Of a stretch of DNA of 64,000 nt, positions 50,557 to 61,165 are shown one piece after another. Made by a program: the position numbers and the translations under genes. Location of the stretch: NCBI RefSeq assembly GCF_024199795.1, contig NZ_JANADK010000001.1:3534001-3598000 (forward strand). The letters run 5' to 3'. The DNA is from Bradyrhizobium sp. CCGB01 (lineage in GTDB: Bacteria; Pseudomonadota; Alphaproteobacteria; Rhizobiales; Xanthobacteraceae). The stretch's first letter is position 1; the number at the start of each line of letters is the position of its first letter. The notes beneath the pieces are model-generated. The model searched no databases. It was not told the DNA's origin and saw nothing but the letters and a program-made list of their open reading frames with translations.

Positions 50557-51498
50557 ATGCTCTCCTACATCCTCCGTCGCATCGTCGCGACCCTGCCAGT
50601 GATGGCGATCGTTGCGTTGTTCGTGTTCAGCCTGCTCTATATCGCGCCGGGTGATCCCGCCGTGGTGATCGCAGGCGACCAGGCAAGCCCGGAGGATGTG
50701 GAGCGCATCCGCCAGAGCCTCGGCCTCGACCGGCCCTTCCTGATCCAGTTCGGAAGCTGGGTCTGGCGCATCCTGCATGGCGATCTCGGCACCTCGATCT
50801 TCACCAACCTGCCGGTCTCGACCATGATCGGGCAGCGGTTGGGGCCGACGCTGTCGCTGATGATCATCACGCTGCTGCTGACCATCGTCGTCGCCGTGCC
50901 GCTCGGCGTGGTGGCGGCGTGGAAGGCCGGCAGCCTGATCGACCGCGCGATCATGGCCTTCGCCGTGTTCGGCTTTTCGCTGCCGGTCTTCGTCGTCGGC
51001 TACATGCTTGCGTATATCTTCGCGCTCGAGCTCGAATGGCTTCCCGTGCAGGGCTATACGCCGCTGAGCGAGGGGTTTTGGCCGTGGCTGCAAAACCTGA
51101 TCCTCCCCGCGATCGCGCTCGGCTGTGTCTACATCGCGCTGGTCGCGCGCATCACCCGTGCGACCATGCTCGAAGTGCTGCAGCAGGATTATATCCGCAC
51201 CGCGCGCGCAAAAGGCCTCGGGCAGGGCGGCATCCTGTTCATCCACGCGCTCAAGAACGCGGCGGTGCCGATCGTGACCGTGATCGGGATCGGCATCGCG
51301 CTGCTGATCGGCGGCGCGGTCGTCACCGAAAGCGTGTTCGCGATCCCCGGCCTCGGCCGGCTCACGATCGACGCGATCCTGCGCCGAGACTATCCCGTCA
51401 TCCAGGGCATCGTGCTGCTGTTCAGCTTCGTCTACGTCCTCGTCAACCTGATGATCGACGTCACCTATACGCTCGTTGACCCGAGGATCCGCTATTGA
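50557..51498 (+). CDS. ABC transporter permease, DppB type (second operon)
   Basis: A 313-residue permease. LPVMAIVALFVFSLLYIAPG opens the first membrane segment with the DppB-like APGDPAVVIAGD after it. DYIRTARAKGLGQGGILFIHALKNAAVPIVT is the ATPase-contact loop. It ends [15 protein letters not shown] lies 4 bases before the ATG. The next gene's TTG start overlaps its TGA. Confidence 0.92.
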   Translation: MLSYILRRIVATLPVMAIVALFVFSLLYIAPGDPAVVIAGDQASPEDVERIRQSLGLDRPFLIQFGSWVWRILHGDLGTSIFTNLPVSTMIGQRLGPTLSLMIITLLLTIVVAVPLGVVAAWKAGSLIDRAIMAFAVFGFSLPVFVVGYMLAYIFALELEWLPVQGYTPLSEGFWPWLQNLILPAIALGCVYIALVARITRATMLEVLQQDYIRTARAKGLGQGGILFIHALKNAAVPIVTVIGIGIALLIGGAVVTESVFAIPGLGRLTIDAILRRDYPVIQGIVLLFSFVYVLVNLMIDVTYTLVDPRIRY

Positions 51499-52418
51499 CC
51501 GATACGACCCTCAATCCGCAATCGCTGCCGGCCGGCTTCGTTCTCGCGCCGCAACTGCCTGAAATCCAGCGGCCGGTCAGGATCCGGCGGGGCTTCATCG
51601 GGTTGCTCCGCGGCCATCCCACGGTCGCGATCGGTGGCGCGCTGCTGTTGACGCTGGTTCTGATCGCGGTCTTTGCGCCGTATCTCTGGACGGTCGATCC
51701 GACGGCACTCGCGCCCGCCAAGCGCACACGCGCGCCGTCGGCGCTTTACTGGTTCGGCACCGACGTGTTGGGCCGCGATATCTATTCGCGCGTGATGTTC
51801 GGCGCGCGGGTCTCGCTCACGGTTGGCCTGTCTGTTGCGATCCTCGCGTCCGCGGCGGGGCTTGCCATCGGCATCGTCTCCGGCTTCGTTCGCTGGGCCG
51901 ACGGCATCCTGATGCGCTTCATGGACGGCCTGATGTCGATCCCGCCGATCCTGCTCGCGATCGCGCTGATGGCGCTGACGCGCGGCAGCGTCGGCAACGT
52001 CATCCTGGCCATCACCATCGCCGAGATCCCGCGCGTCTCGCGCCTCGTGCGCAGCGTCGTGCTATCGCTGCGCGAGCAGCCCTATGTGGACGCGGCGATC
52101 GCCTGCGGCACGCGCACGCCGATGATCATCCTGCGCCATATTCTGCCCAACACGCTGGCGCCGATGCTGGTCCAGGCAACTTATATCTGCGCCAGCGCCA
52201 TGATCACGGAGGCGATCCTCTCCTTTATCGGTGCCGGTACGCCGCCCACCATCCCGTCCTGGGGCAACATCATGGCCGAGGGCCGCGCGCTGTGGCAGGT
52301 CAAGCCCTACATCGTGTTCTTTCCGGCGGCGTTCCTCTCCGTCACCGTGCTCGCCGTGAACCTGCTCGGCGACGGCCTTCGCGATGCGCTCGATCCGCGC
52401 ATGGCCAAGAGCCTGTGA
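51495..52418 (+). CDS. ABC transporter permease, DppC type (second operon)
   Basis: A 307-residue permease beginning with TTG overlapping the previous stop (TTGA). A 30-residue cytoplasmic N-tail precedes the first membrane segment. [24 protein letters not shown] is the DppC motif, [23 protein letters not shown] the ATPase-contact loop, and [19 protein letters not shown] and [17 protein letters not shown] the typical end. The ATG of the ATPase gene follows after 19 bases. Confidence 0.92.
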   Translation: MTDTTLNPQSLPAGFVLAPQLPEIQRPVRIRRGFIGLLRGHPTVAIGGALLLTLVLIAVFAPYLWTVDPTALAPAKRTRAPSALYWFGTDVLGRDIYSRVMFGARVSLTVGLSVAILASAAGLAIGIVSGFVRWADGILMRFMDGLMSIPPILLAIALMALTRGSVGNVILAITIAEIPRVSRLVRSVVLSLREQPYVDAAIACGTRTPMIILRHILPNTLAPMLVQATYICASAMITEAILSFIGAGTPPTIPSWGNIMAEGRALWQVKPYIVFFPAAFLSVTVLAVNLLGDGLRDALDPRMAKSL

Positions 52419-52437
52419 TGTCGAGGGGTTGATCGCG

Positions 52438-53423
<986 letters not shown>

Positions 53424-53427
<4 letters not shown>

Positions 53428-54413
53428 GTCCTCCGCTGCTCCAGGTCAACGACCTCAAGAAACATTTTCCGGTCAACAAGGGCCTGTTCGGGCGACAAAC
53501 CGAATGGGTCTATGCCGTCGACGGTGTCTCCTTCGAGATCGCGAAGGGCGAGACGCTGTCGCTGGTCGGCGAATCCGGTTGCGGCAAATCCACGGTCGGC
53601 CGCGCCATCTTGCGCCTGTTCGACATCACCGCAGGGCAGGTGATCCTCGACGGCCAGCGTATCGACGACGCACATCCGAGCACGATGCGCCAGATGCGCC
53701 GCCGCATGCAGGTGGTGTTCCAGGATCCGTTCTCGAGCCTCAACCCCCGCATGCGCGTGCGCGACATCCTGGCCGAGCCGATCCGGAATTTCGGCCTGGC
53801 GAAGTCCGCGACCGATCTCGAAACGCGCGTGACGGCGCTGATGGACACCGTGCGCCTGCCGCGTGAGGCGCTGAACCGCAGGCCGCACGAGTTCTCCGGC
53901 GGCCAGCGCCAGCGCATCGGCATCGCGCGGGCGCTCGCGGCCGAGCCTGAGCTGATCGTCTGCGACGAGGCCGTCTCCGCGCTCGACGTCTCGGTCAAGG
54001 CGCAGATCGTCAATCTCTTGCAGGATCTCCAGCGCGAGTTCGGCCTCGCACTGCTGTTCATCAGCCATGACCTCGCAATCGTCGAGCACATGACCCACCG
54101 CGTCGCGGTGATGTATCTCGGCAAGATTGTCGAAGTGGCGCCGCGCCGCGAGATATTCGCAGCGCCGAAGCATCCCTACACGCAGGCGCTGCTCTCCGCG
54201 GTGCCGCTGCCCGAGCCCGGCGCCCAGCGGAATCCGATCATCCTCAAGGGCGACGTGCCAAGCCCGATCAATCCTCCGCGGGGATGCCGCTTCCACACCC
54301 GCTGCCCGCTGGTGTTCGACCGCTGCCGCACGGAGGAGCCGACGCTGCGTGCGATCGGACCCGAGCAGTGGGTGGCGTGTCACCTCGAAGACGGTGCGCC
54401 GGCGACGGCTTGA
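53424..54413 (+). CDS. ABC transporter ATPase, DppF type
   Basis: A 329-residue ATPase. [18 protein letters not shown] (about residue 48) is Walker [20 protein letters not shown] the signature, [12 protein letters not shown]alker B (DEA rather than the commoner DEP), and [18 protein letters not shown] the H-loop. [14 protein letters not shown] is the cysteine-bearing C-terminal tail. It ends the second importer operon, convergent with the LivK-type gene 27 bases away. Confidence 0.93.
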
Positions 54414-54440
54414 TAGCCGCCGCCGCGCGCCGATCCCGAC

Positions 54441-55649
54441 CTACTCGACCGTGACAGCCGTGACCTGGACCCAGTCGTTGCCGTCGAACTTCTGCACCAC
54501 CAGCCGCTTGAACGGGACATAATTGTCCGGCGTCGTGCTGTAGGTGGTGCCAGGCAGCAGTGAGGGCGCCGGGACGTTGTTCAGATGCGTCGCCTGGTAC
54601 AGCAGGTTCTCGCGCGTCAGATTGTCCCCGCAGGCCTCGATGATTTTCCCCATGATGTAGGCGAAGGAATAGACGGCAAAACCGATCTCGTTCTTGGGGT
54701 CTTCGTTGGGAAGATACTTCTTCATGAAGGCCTGATAGGCGACGACATCAGGATCCTCCGCCCATTTCGGGCTCGACACCTGCTTGTAGGGCGTTGCCGC
54801 GATGATACCGGTGACGGAATCGAAGCCTGCGGCCTCTAGGAATTGCCGGCCGACCGACGGGCTGACGACGAGCTGCAGCGGCTTCCAGTCGAGCTCGAAG
54901 GCCTTCTTCATCGACTGCGAGGCGGCCTTGCCGAGCGAGACGTTGAAGAACACGTCGGCGCCTGACGATTTGAGCTGTGCGACCTGCGAGTCCATCGTGG
55001 GATCGGTCAGCTCGTAGGTGACCTCCTTGACGATTATGGTCGAAGCCTTGTCGCCGAGTCCTTTCTTGAAGCCGGAGACGTAGTCGCGGCCGAAATCGTC
55101 GTTCTGCATGAGGATCGCGACCTTCGCGTCCGGCTTCACCGACAGCAGGTACTTTGCGAGGATCTCGCCCTCGGTGCCGTAAAGATGGAATGCCGGCGTC
55201 GACCATTTGAACGCCTTCGGCTGGTTCCACTTGTTGGCGCCGGTCGAGACCAGCAGCTGCGGAACGCCCTTGCTGTTGAGATATTTCTGCACGGAGGACT
55301 GCGCTGCGGTCCCGGACGAGCCGAACAGTGCGAGCACGCCGTCGCTTTCGACCAGCTTGCGGGTCTGTTCGACGGTCTTGGGCGGCGAGAAGGCATCGTC
55401 GAGCGAGATCAGATTGATCTTGCGGCCGTTGATGCCGCCCTTCTCCTCGTTGAGCATCTTGAAATAGGCGACCTCGGTGCGGCCCTGGATGCCGTGGACC
55501 GACAGCGGGCCGCTATAGGGCATGGTCTGGCCGAGCTTCACCTCGGTATCCGAGGCGCCTTCGTCGTATTTCTTCTCGGCGGCATTCGCGCCTGTGACGA
55601 AGAGGAGCCCGGCGGATAAGACCGCCATCGCCGACAACAATCTCTTCAT
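54441..55649 (-). CDS. Branched-chain amino acid-type ABC substrate-binding protein (LivK/Peripla_BP_6)
   Basis: A 402-residue periplasmic binding protein. It has a Sec leader (LLSAMAVLSAGLLFVTGANA) and then VKLGQTMPYSGPLSVHGIQG, the family 6 opening. VALFGSSGTAAQSSVQKYL-like and AILMQNDDFGRDYVSGFKKG segments follow. GGAGG lies just before the ATG at 55649. No Liv permease or ATPase genes are in the window, so its transporter partners are elsewhere. It is the last gene of the minus-strand run, 33 bases behind the acyl-CoA ligase, suggesting uptake of the acid which that ligase activates. Confidence 0.9.
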   Translation of the reverse strand: MKRLLSAMAVLSAGLLFVTGANAAEKKYDEGASDTEVKLGQTMPYSGPLSVHGIQGRTEVAYFKMLNEEKGGINGRKINLISLDDAFSPPKTVEQTRKLVESDGVLALFGSSGTAAQSSVQKYLNSKGVPQLLVSTGANKWNQPKAFKWSTPAFHLYGTEGEILAKYLLSVKPDAKVAILMQNDDFGRDYVSGFKKGLGDKASTIIVKEVTYELTDPTMDSQVAQLKSSGADVFFNVSLGKAASQSMKKAFELDWKPLQLVVSPSVGRQFLEAAGFDSVTGIIAATPYKQVSSPKWAEDPDVVAYQAFMKKYLPNEDPKNEIGFAVYSFAYIMGKIIEACGDNLTRENLLYQATHLNNVPAPSLLPGTTYSTTPDNYVPFKRLVVQKFDGNDWVQVTAVTVE

Positions 55650-55682
55650 TTCATCCTCCCGATCGTGTTTTGTTATTCACCC

Positions 55683-57422
55683 TCATCCGGGTGCACTTGC
55701 CTTTGCGGCGAGTTCTTCGCGGAGCTGCCGCTTGACGATCTTGCCGCTCGCCGTGCGCGGCAGCTCCTCGGTGCGGATGTCGATGTGGACGGGCAGCTTG
55801 AAGGCGGCGAGCCTCGGGCGCAGGTGCTCGATCACCTGGTCCGCAGTCAGACGTGATCCGGCCTTGGCGCGCACGACGGCGCCGACGAGCTCGCCGAGCA
55901 CGCGATCGGGGATGCCGACGATGGCGGCCTCGAAGATGTCGGGGTGCGCGAGCAGGGCGTCCTCGATCTCGACGCAATAGACGTTCTCGCCGCCGCGGAT
56001 CAGCATGTCCTTGGCGCGGTCGAGCAGATAGACGAAACCTTCCGCGTCCATCCGGACGATGTCGCCGGTGCGGTACCAGCCGTCGCGGAACGCGGCTGTG
56101 GTCGCCTGCGGATTGTTCCAATAGCCCTTCACGACGTTGCCGCCGTAGATTTCGAGCTCGCCGATGGCGCCCACGGGCAGAACGTTTCCGGCGTCGTCGA
56201 TGACGCGCAAGTCGCATCCGGGAACGGCGGGCCCGACGGAATCCGGGTGCGCGAGATAGTCCTCCGCCCCGTTCGACGTCGAGACCGAGGAGGTCTCGGT
56301 GGCGCCATAGCCGGTGCCGCCGAACCTGCCGGGGAACAGCGCTGCGACCTTGCGGGTCAACTCCGGCGATGCGGCGGCACCGCCGTAGGAGAGACCTTCG
56401 AGGCTCGACACGTCGCGCCGTTCGAAATCCGGCGATTCCAGCAACTGCCACGTCATCGACGGTACGCCGGACATGCCGTTGATGCGCTCGCGCTCGATCA
56501 GCTCAAGCGCTGCTTCCGCGTTCCACTTGTACATCAGCACGATCTTGGAGCCGTTCGCCAGCGCCGGGATCATGATCGAGTGGCATCCCGTGACATGGAA
56601 GAACGGGACCGGAAGCAACACCGCTTTCTGCACGTTCGGCGGCGCGGGCAGGGGATCGCCGCGCCGGATCGCCGCACGCGCGCCCGAAAACGCGATGTTC
56701 ACGAGGTTGCACATGATGTTGCGATGCGTGCCCAGCGCGCCCTTGGAGCGACCTGTGGTGCCCGACGTGTAGAGGATGGTCGCGTCGTCGTCGGGATGGA
56801 CGTTCCGATCGGGCGGCGCGCGGTCTAGCAGGGCGCCGTATCGCGACGGCGGCCCGATCAGATCCTCCAGCGCGGTCGTTTCGCCCCGGGTCTCGGGCGC
56901 AGCTCGCACCGCGATCAGAGCGGCAGCGTGATCGGCCGTGAGCGATTTGAGGCGCGCCAGCCGCTCGCCGTCAACGATGGCCACGTTCGCGCCGGAATCG
57001 CGCAGACCATAAGCGAGATCGTCCCCGGTTCCCCAGGCATTGAGCGGCACTGCGATCGCGCCGATGATCGTCGCTGCCCAGAATGCGATCGGCCATTCCG
57101 GGAAGTTCCGCATGGCGATGGCCACGCGGTCGCCCTTCTTCACGTCGAAATCATCGGCAAGCCACCACGCCAGCGCGGATGCCGCGCGATAATGTTCGGC
57201 AAAGGTGAGACGTTCGTCCTCGAAGACGATGAAGGTGCGGTCGCCCCACGCCTTGCTGGCCTCGAAGATCGCACGGAGATCGCGGTGGGCCTTCTTGTAG
57301 GCGCGAATGGGGCGCCCCGCGACGGTGATCGTCTCCATCTCGAACGGTGCGCCGGGAGCGGTGAGGATGCGATAGGTTTCGTCGAGCGAGACCGCCGGCC
57401 ATTCGCGTCGCTCGCTTGTCAT
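55683..57422 (-). CDS. AMP-forming acyl-CoA ligase (long-chain/aromatic acid type)
   Basis: A 579-residue ANL ligase. DDATILYTSGTTGRSKGALG (about residues 212-230) is the ATP loop, GGTGYGATETSSVSTSNG the A5 region, WYRTGDIVRMDAEGFVY A7, and the catalytic lysine is in ELPRTASGKIVKRQL. The ATG at 57422 has no ribosome site of its own but overlaps the stop of a 13-codon leader ORF that has a very strong one. The frame stays open upstream but without a good start. The substrate is not identifiable; the LivK-type binding protein behind it may import it. Confidence 0.87.
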   Translation of the reverse strand: MTSERREWPAVSLDETYRILTAPGAPFEMETITVAGRPIRAYKKAHRDLRAIFEASKAWGDRTFIVFEDERLTFAEHYRAASALAWWLADDFDVKKGDRVAIAMRNFPEWPIAFWAATIIGAIAVPLNAWGTGDDLAYGLRDSGANVAIVDGERLARLKSLTADHAAALIAVRAAPETRGETTALEDLIGPPSRYGALLDRAPPDRNVHPDDDATILYTSGTTGRSKGALGTHRNIMCNLVNIAFSGARAAIRRGDPLPAPPNVQKAVLLPVPFFHVTGCHSIMIPALANGSKIVLMYKWNAEAALELIERERINGMSGVPSMTWQLLESPDFERRDVSSLEGLSYGGAAASPELTRKVAALFPGRFGGTGYGATETSSVSTSNGAEDYLAHPDSVGPAVPGCDLRVIDDAGNVLPVGAIGELEIYGGNVVKGYWNNPQATTAAFRDGWYRTGDIVRMDAEGFVYLLDRAKDMLIRGGENVYCVEIEDALLAHPDIFEAAIVGIPDRVLGELVGAVVRAKAGSRLTADQVIEHLRPRLAAFKLPVHIDIRTEELPRTASGKIVKRQLREELAAKASAPG

Positions 57423-57460
57423 GAGAGCAATCTGCGAGGCGAGGCCACGAGTGACGGCAT
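57419..57460 (-). CDS. 13-codon leader ORF coupled to the acyl-CoA ligase start
   Basis: On the minus strand GGAGGG (57472-57467) lies 6 bases before ATG 57460, giving MPSLVASPRRLLS and then TGA at 57421-57419. The stop overlaps the ligase ATG as ATGA. The ligase has no ribosome site of its own, so translation of this short frame is probably what delivers ribosomes to it. The peptide has no recognisable function; two adjacent Arg and two adjacent Leu codons are its only features. Confidence 0.55.
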   Translation of the reverse strand: MPSLVASPRRLLS

Positions 57461-57859
57461 GCGCTTCCCTCCGCTGAACACGGCTTGTCGAGCACCGAGC
57501 GTTGTTGGCGCGACGCAATCCTCGAAGCGCGTCAAGAGCTTGGGTGATGCGGAAGAGTCTGACTTGCGCTGACTTGCTGGCGAGCCCTCACCAAAGCGGG
57601 AGGGGTGATATGCAGCCGGCGGCTGGTCGACGCGAAAGCGCGCCGTCGCGGTCAGCCGCGGTGCGTTTGGATTGCATCAGGTCTGGATCGAGACGCGCAG
57701 GACGGCCATCCTGCGACGATGCCATTATCCCCGTGTTTTGCCCGACGGGTCAAATCCGTTTGTCCGTGAAAATTCGTAAGTCAAAACAACGCCATCTCTA
57801 CTGTGCATGGGGTTGTTTTCGAGCTTCTTGTTTTGAGCGCTCAGTTCTTTTCCGACCAA
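57423..57859. other. 437-base intergenic region between acyl-CoA ligase and YciI genes
   Basis: No conserved gene is visible; the plus-strand frames crossing it look unlike proteins. It contains the coupled leader ORF at its left end, presumably the ligase promoter, and at 57730-57832 a low-GC segment that resembles a dispersed Bradyrhizobium repeat. I saw no sigma-54-type element on the minus strand here. Confidence 0.6.
57730..57832. repeat. Possible dispersed intergenic repeat
   Basis: The segment includes GTGTTTTGCCCGACGGGTCA and CTGTGCATGGGGTTGTTTTC, strings I recall as recurring in intergenic regions of Bradyrhizobium genomes. It has a T-rich, lower-GC composition unlike its surroundings. 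There is no second copy in the window, so the call depends on recollection and is tentative. Confidence 0.35.
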
Positions 57860-58147
57860 TCAGCCCTGACGGCGCAAGAAACCTGTTATCGTGACTTTCT
57901 CCCAGATGCCGGCCGCCGCAAACGGATCGGCGCGGTTGAAGGCTTCGATTTCGGTGCGGCCGGGAGCCTCGATCAGGAACAGGCTGCCGATCATGCTCTC
58001 GCCGTCGTCGGAGACGAGCGGCCCCGACATCACGATCTTGACGCCGAAGCGCGAGGTGTCGCTCAGGAAAGCCTTGTGAGCGTCGTAGTTGGCGAGCCGC
58101 GTCGGCAACGCGCCGCTGCGGTCGAGGGCGTGAATGGCGAACAGCAT
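57860..58147 (-). CDS. YciI family protein
   Basis: A 95-residue ferredoxin-like alpha/beta protein. ALDRSGALPTRLANYDAHKAF places the usual Arg/Tyr/His near the start, and SGPLVSDDGESMIGSLFLIE and FNRADPFAAAGIWEKV are typical of YciI. Members include muconolactone-isomerase-like and dehalogenase-like enzymes as well as uncharacterised proteins. It follows the ribose-type binding protein gene by 76 bases. An isomerase or hydrolase step on the imported compound is possible; no function is established. Confidence 0.85.
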   Translation of the reverse strand: MLFAIHALDRSGALPTRLANYDAHKAFLSDTSRFGVKIVMSGPLVSDDGESMIGSLFLIEAPGRTEIEAFNRADPFAAAGIWEKVTITGFLRRQG

Positions 58148-58223
58148 GGTGTCTCCGTTTTCTTGGTTCGGTTCTTGGGACGGCCGCGAGCGCGGCCGTC
58201 CGGATATGTCGTGATCGGCCGAC

Positions 58224-59198
58224 TTACTTGGCGCCGAGCTTGCCGGCGTCCTCGAAGGTCGGGCAGGTCCGCTGTTCCAGCGGCACGTCGAACGGCTGGT
58301 AATTGTCCTTGGTGATGACGGTCGGTTTCAGCACGATCTCGTTGATGACCGGCTGGTTGCGCAGGGAGCGGATCGCCATCATGGTGCCGAGGCATCCCTG
58401 CGCAAATCCGTTGTAGTCGCCGCTTGCGAGCAGCTTGCCGGACTTGATCGCGTCGATCGCCTCCTTGGTGCCGTTGATGCCGATCACCTGGGCCTTGCGG
58501 TTGGCGCCGTCGAGTGCCTCGATTGCGCCGACTGCCATGGCGTCGTTGGCGGCGAGCACGCCGTCGATCTGCGAATTCGACTGCATCAGGTTTTCCATCA
58601 CCTGGAGCGCCTGCAGCCGCTGGTAGTTGCCGGGCTGCGAGGCCAGCAGTTTTGCGCCGGGCGTTTCCTTCAGCGCGTCGTTGAAGCCGCGGACGCGGTC
58701 GACATTGGTCAGCGAACCCTTGACGCCCTCGATGATGACGATGTTGCCCTTGCCGCCCAGCGTCTTGAGCAGGAAGCGCGCCGTCTCGAGCCCGAGGCTG
58801 TAGTCGTCGGCGCCGACGAAGGAGAGGAATTTGCCGCCCGCCGAGCGGTCGGTGATGTTGACGACCGGGATCTTGGCTTCGTTGATCTTCTCGACACCGG
58901 GCACCATCGCCTTGTAGTCCACCGGCGTGAACACGATGGCGCTCGGCTTCTTCACCACGACATCCTCGATCTGGCTGAGCTGCTCGGGGATCGAGTCCGG
59001 CTTGGTCGGGATGTACTGAAGCGTCTTCGCGTTCAGCGTCTTCGCCATGTTGTCGGCGCCGACCCGCACCGTCTGGAAGAACGGGTTGGTCTGGTTTTTG
59101 GTGAAGACGGCGATGGTTTCGCCGTCGGCGCGCGCCTCCGTGGTGAGCGTAGCCGCCATCAGCAGCGGCAGCGCCAGATAGCCCAGTTTCCGTGTCAT
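58224..59198 (-). CDS. Ribose-type sugar ABC substrate-binding protein (Peripla_BP_4)
   Basis: A 324-residue RbsB-like protein. It has a Sec leader ending near TEARAD, then IAVFTKNQTNPFFQTVRVGA, the family opening. KPSAIVFTPVDYKAMVPGVE, VNITDRSAGGKFLSFVGADDY and DGVLAANDAMAVGAIEALDG are the ligand-binding segments. GGAGG lies before the ATG at 59198; an in-frame start six codons upstream is weaker. It serves the two permeases and ATPase upstream in the same operon. The ligand is probably a sugar, polyol or sugar acid. Confidence 0.9.
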   Translation of the reverse strand: MTRKLGYLALPLLMAATLTTEARADGETIAVFTKNQTNPFFQTVRVGADNMAKTLNAKTLQYIPTKPDSIPEQLSQIEDVVVKKPSAIVFTPVDYKAMVPGVEKINEAKIPVVNITDRSAGGKFLSFVGADDYSLGLETARFLLKTLGGKGNIVIIEGVKGSLTNVDRVRGFNDALKETPGAKLLASQPGNYQRLQALQVMENLMQSNSQIDGVLAANDAMAVGAIEALDGANRKAQVIGINGTKEAIDAIKSGKLLASGDYNGFAQGCLGTMMAIRSLRNQPVINEIVLKPTVITKDNYQPFDVPLEQRTCPTFEDAGKLGAK

Positions 59199-59240
59199 GT
59201 TGCCTCCATCCCTCATTTTGCTTGTTGGAACTCTAGAAAC

Positions 59241-60218
59241 TCATTGCGCGCGGCGGCGGGTCTTCATGTCGAGCCAGACCGCGAGAATGACGATGATGCC
59301 GGTGACGAGCGGCTGCCAGTTGGCGCTGACCGACAAGAGGTTCATGCCGTTCAGCACCAGCGTCAGGATCAGCGCGCCGATGAAGGTGCCGAACACGGTG
59401 CCGACACCGCCGAACAGCGAGGTGCCGCCGATCAGCACGGCCGCGATCGCGGGCAGTGTCAGGCTTTCGCCGATGTCGGCCTCGGCCGAATTGAGCCGCG
59501 ACAGGAAGATGATCGAGGCAAGGCCCGCCATGGTGCCTGATACCGCGTAGACCAGCAGCAGGCGCCGCGCGACCGGAATGCCGGAGAGTCGGGCCGCGAC
59601 CGGATTGGCGCCGATCGCATAGATCTCCTGGCCCCAGATCGTTCGCTGCGCAAACAACGTCCCGATCCCGAGGAACACCAGCAGCAGATAGACCGGGATG
59701 GGCAGCCCGAACAGATAGCCGCTGCCGATCTGGCGGAAGCCTGCCGGGAAGCCGTGCAGCGTCTCGCCCGCCATGTACCAATAGGTGAGGCCGTTCAGCA
59801 CCCAGAGCATGCCGTAGGTGGCGATGAAGGAGGGGATGCGCAGCGCGGTGACCATGATGCCGTTGAGGAGGCCGACGAGGCCGCCGCAGGCAAGCCCGGT
59901 GAGGATGCCGAGCGCCGGCGATCCCGTCTTGTGGATCACGGTGCCGGCGATGCAGGCCGACAGCGCGACATTGGCGCCGACGGAAAGGTCGAGGCCCGCG
60001 GTCAGCACCACCAGCGTCAGGCCGGAGGCGATGAAGAAGGTCAGGCTTGCTTGTCTCAGCACATTGAGGATGTTGCCGAGGCTCAGGAAGGAATCGCTGA
60101 GCACGGCGAGCACGGCGCAGATCAGCAGCGCCGCGAGCAGGCGATAGAACACCTGGACGGCATCCTGCGACAGGAACGAGCGGGGCGGCATCATCGCCTC
60201 TTTGGAGATGTCGGTCAT
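59241..60218 (-). CDS. Ribose-type ABC permease 1
   Basis: A 325-residue RbsC-like permease with 8-10 hydrophobic segments. VVLTAGLDLSVGANVALSAC and GLVGLLNGIMVTALRIPSFIATYG are the family hallmarks, with EIYAIGANPVAARLSGIPV and VLIGGTSLFGGVGTVFGTFIGA later. Its start overlaps the stop of the other permease by 4 bases (ATGA), and the binding protein gene follows after 42 bases. Two different permeases suggest a heterodimeric channel. Confidence 0.92.
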   Translation of the reverse strand: MTDISKEAMMPPRSFLSQDAVQVFYRLLAALLICAVLAVLSDSFLSLGNILNVLRQASLTFFIASGLTLVVLTAGLDLSVGANVALSACIAGTVIHKTGSPALGILTGLACGGLVGLLNGIMVTALRIPSFIATYGMLWVLNGLTYWYMAGETLHGFPAGFRQIGSGYLFGLPIPVYLLLVFLGIGTLFAQRTIWGQEIYAIGANPVAARLSGIPVARRLLLVYAVSGTMAGLASIIFLSRLNSAEADIGESLTLPAIAAVLIGGTSLFGGVGTVFGTFIGALILTLVLNGMNLLSVSANWQPLVTGIIVILAVWLDMKTRRRAQ

Positions 60219-61165
60219 GCGCGGCTCCTGAGGCCGTCGAGGAACAGGGCAACGATGACGAGGACGCCGACGCTTGCGACCTGCACCGAAGAGGGCATCG
60301 AGATCAGGTTGAGCCCATTGCGCAACACGCCGACGGCGATCACGCCGAGCAGGGTACCGAGCAGCCAGCCATTACCGCGCTCGAACGAGGTGCCGCCGAC
60401 GGCGACAGCCGCGATGGCATCGAACTCGAGCCCGAGGCCTGCGGTGGGATGACCGGAATTCATGCGGGCGGTCATCAGCAGGCCCGCAATGCCGGCCATG
60501 GCGCCCCCGATCGCGTAGACCGCGATCAGCAGTCGGTTCGGCGAAAGACCGGCATAGCGCAGCGCCTCACGGTTGCCACCGAGCGCGAAGATGTAGGTGC
60601 CGAAGCGGGTGTGGTAGAGCAGGCCGTGGAAGGCCGCGTAAGTTACCAGCGCCATCACGATCGGAACCGGCACGCCCAGAAGCGTCGCCGAGTAGATGTC
60701 GCGCACGCTGTGGGGGATACCGACCACGCTCTGGCCGTCGCTGACGATCAGCGACAGGCCCTGCGCCATGCCGAGCGTGCCGAGTGTCGCGACGAAGGGC
60801 GGGATGCCCAGGATCGCGACCAGCCAGCCATTGGCGACGCCGAAGGCTGCGCCGACCAGCAGGCCGGCGCCGAGCCCCAGCAGCATCGACTTGGTCGCGA
60901 GCGACACGATGGCGACGCAGAGCGAGGTCAGCGTCAGCACCGCGCCCATCGACAGGTCCAGCCCCTCGGTCATGATGATCAGGGTCATCGGCAGCGCGAG
61001 CATGGTCAGGATGGTCGACTGCACCAGCACGTTGGAGAGGTTGGCAACCGACAGGAAGCCGGGCGCGATCGCGCTGAACAGCGCGATCAGCAGCACCAGC
61101 ACGATGGCAACGCCGGGAATGCGTTGCAGCGGATTGGGCTCTGAGACGACCGCGGCTTCACGCAT
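60215..61165 (-). CDS. Ribose-type ABC permease 2
   Basis: A 316-residue RbsC-like permease. IIMTEGLDLSMGAVLTLTSL and AFGVANGWLVAILGIPPFVATLG are the conserved segments, followed by YIFALGGNREALRYAGLSPN and AVAVGGTSFERGNGWLLGTLLG. It overlaps the ATPase gene at its start (61158-61165) and the other permease gene at its stop. The two permeases are clearly related but not close copies. Confidence 0.92.
   Translation of the reverse strand: MREAAVVSEPNPLQRIPGVAIVLVLLIALFSAIAPGFLSVANLSNVLVQSTILTMLALPMTLIIMTEGLDLSMGAVLTLTSLCVAIVSLATKSMLLGLGAGLLVGAAFGVANGWLVAILGIPPFVATLGTLGMAQGLSLIVSDGQSVVGIPHSVRDIYSATLLGVPVPIVMALVTYAAFHGLLYHTRFGTYIFALGGNREALRYAGLSPNRLLIAVYAIGGAMAGIAGLLMTARMNSGHPTAGLGLEFDAIAAVAVGGTSFERGNGWLLGTLLGVIAVGVLRNGLNLISMPSSVQVASVGVLVIVALFLDGLRSRA

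Noticed and set aside
57502..57894. A 130-codon plus-strand open frame in the gap before the YciI gene.
   Set aside because: It runs into the antisense of YciI, has no recognisable domain, and crosses the suspected repeat.
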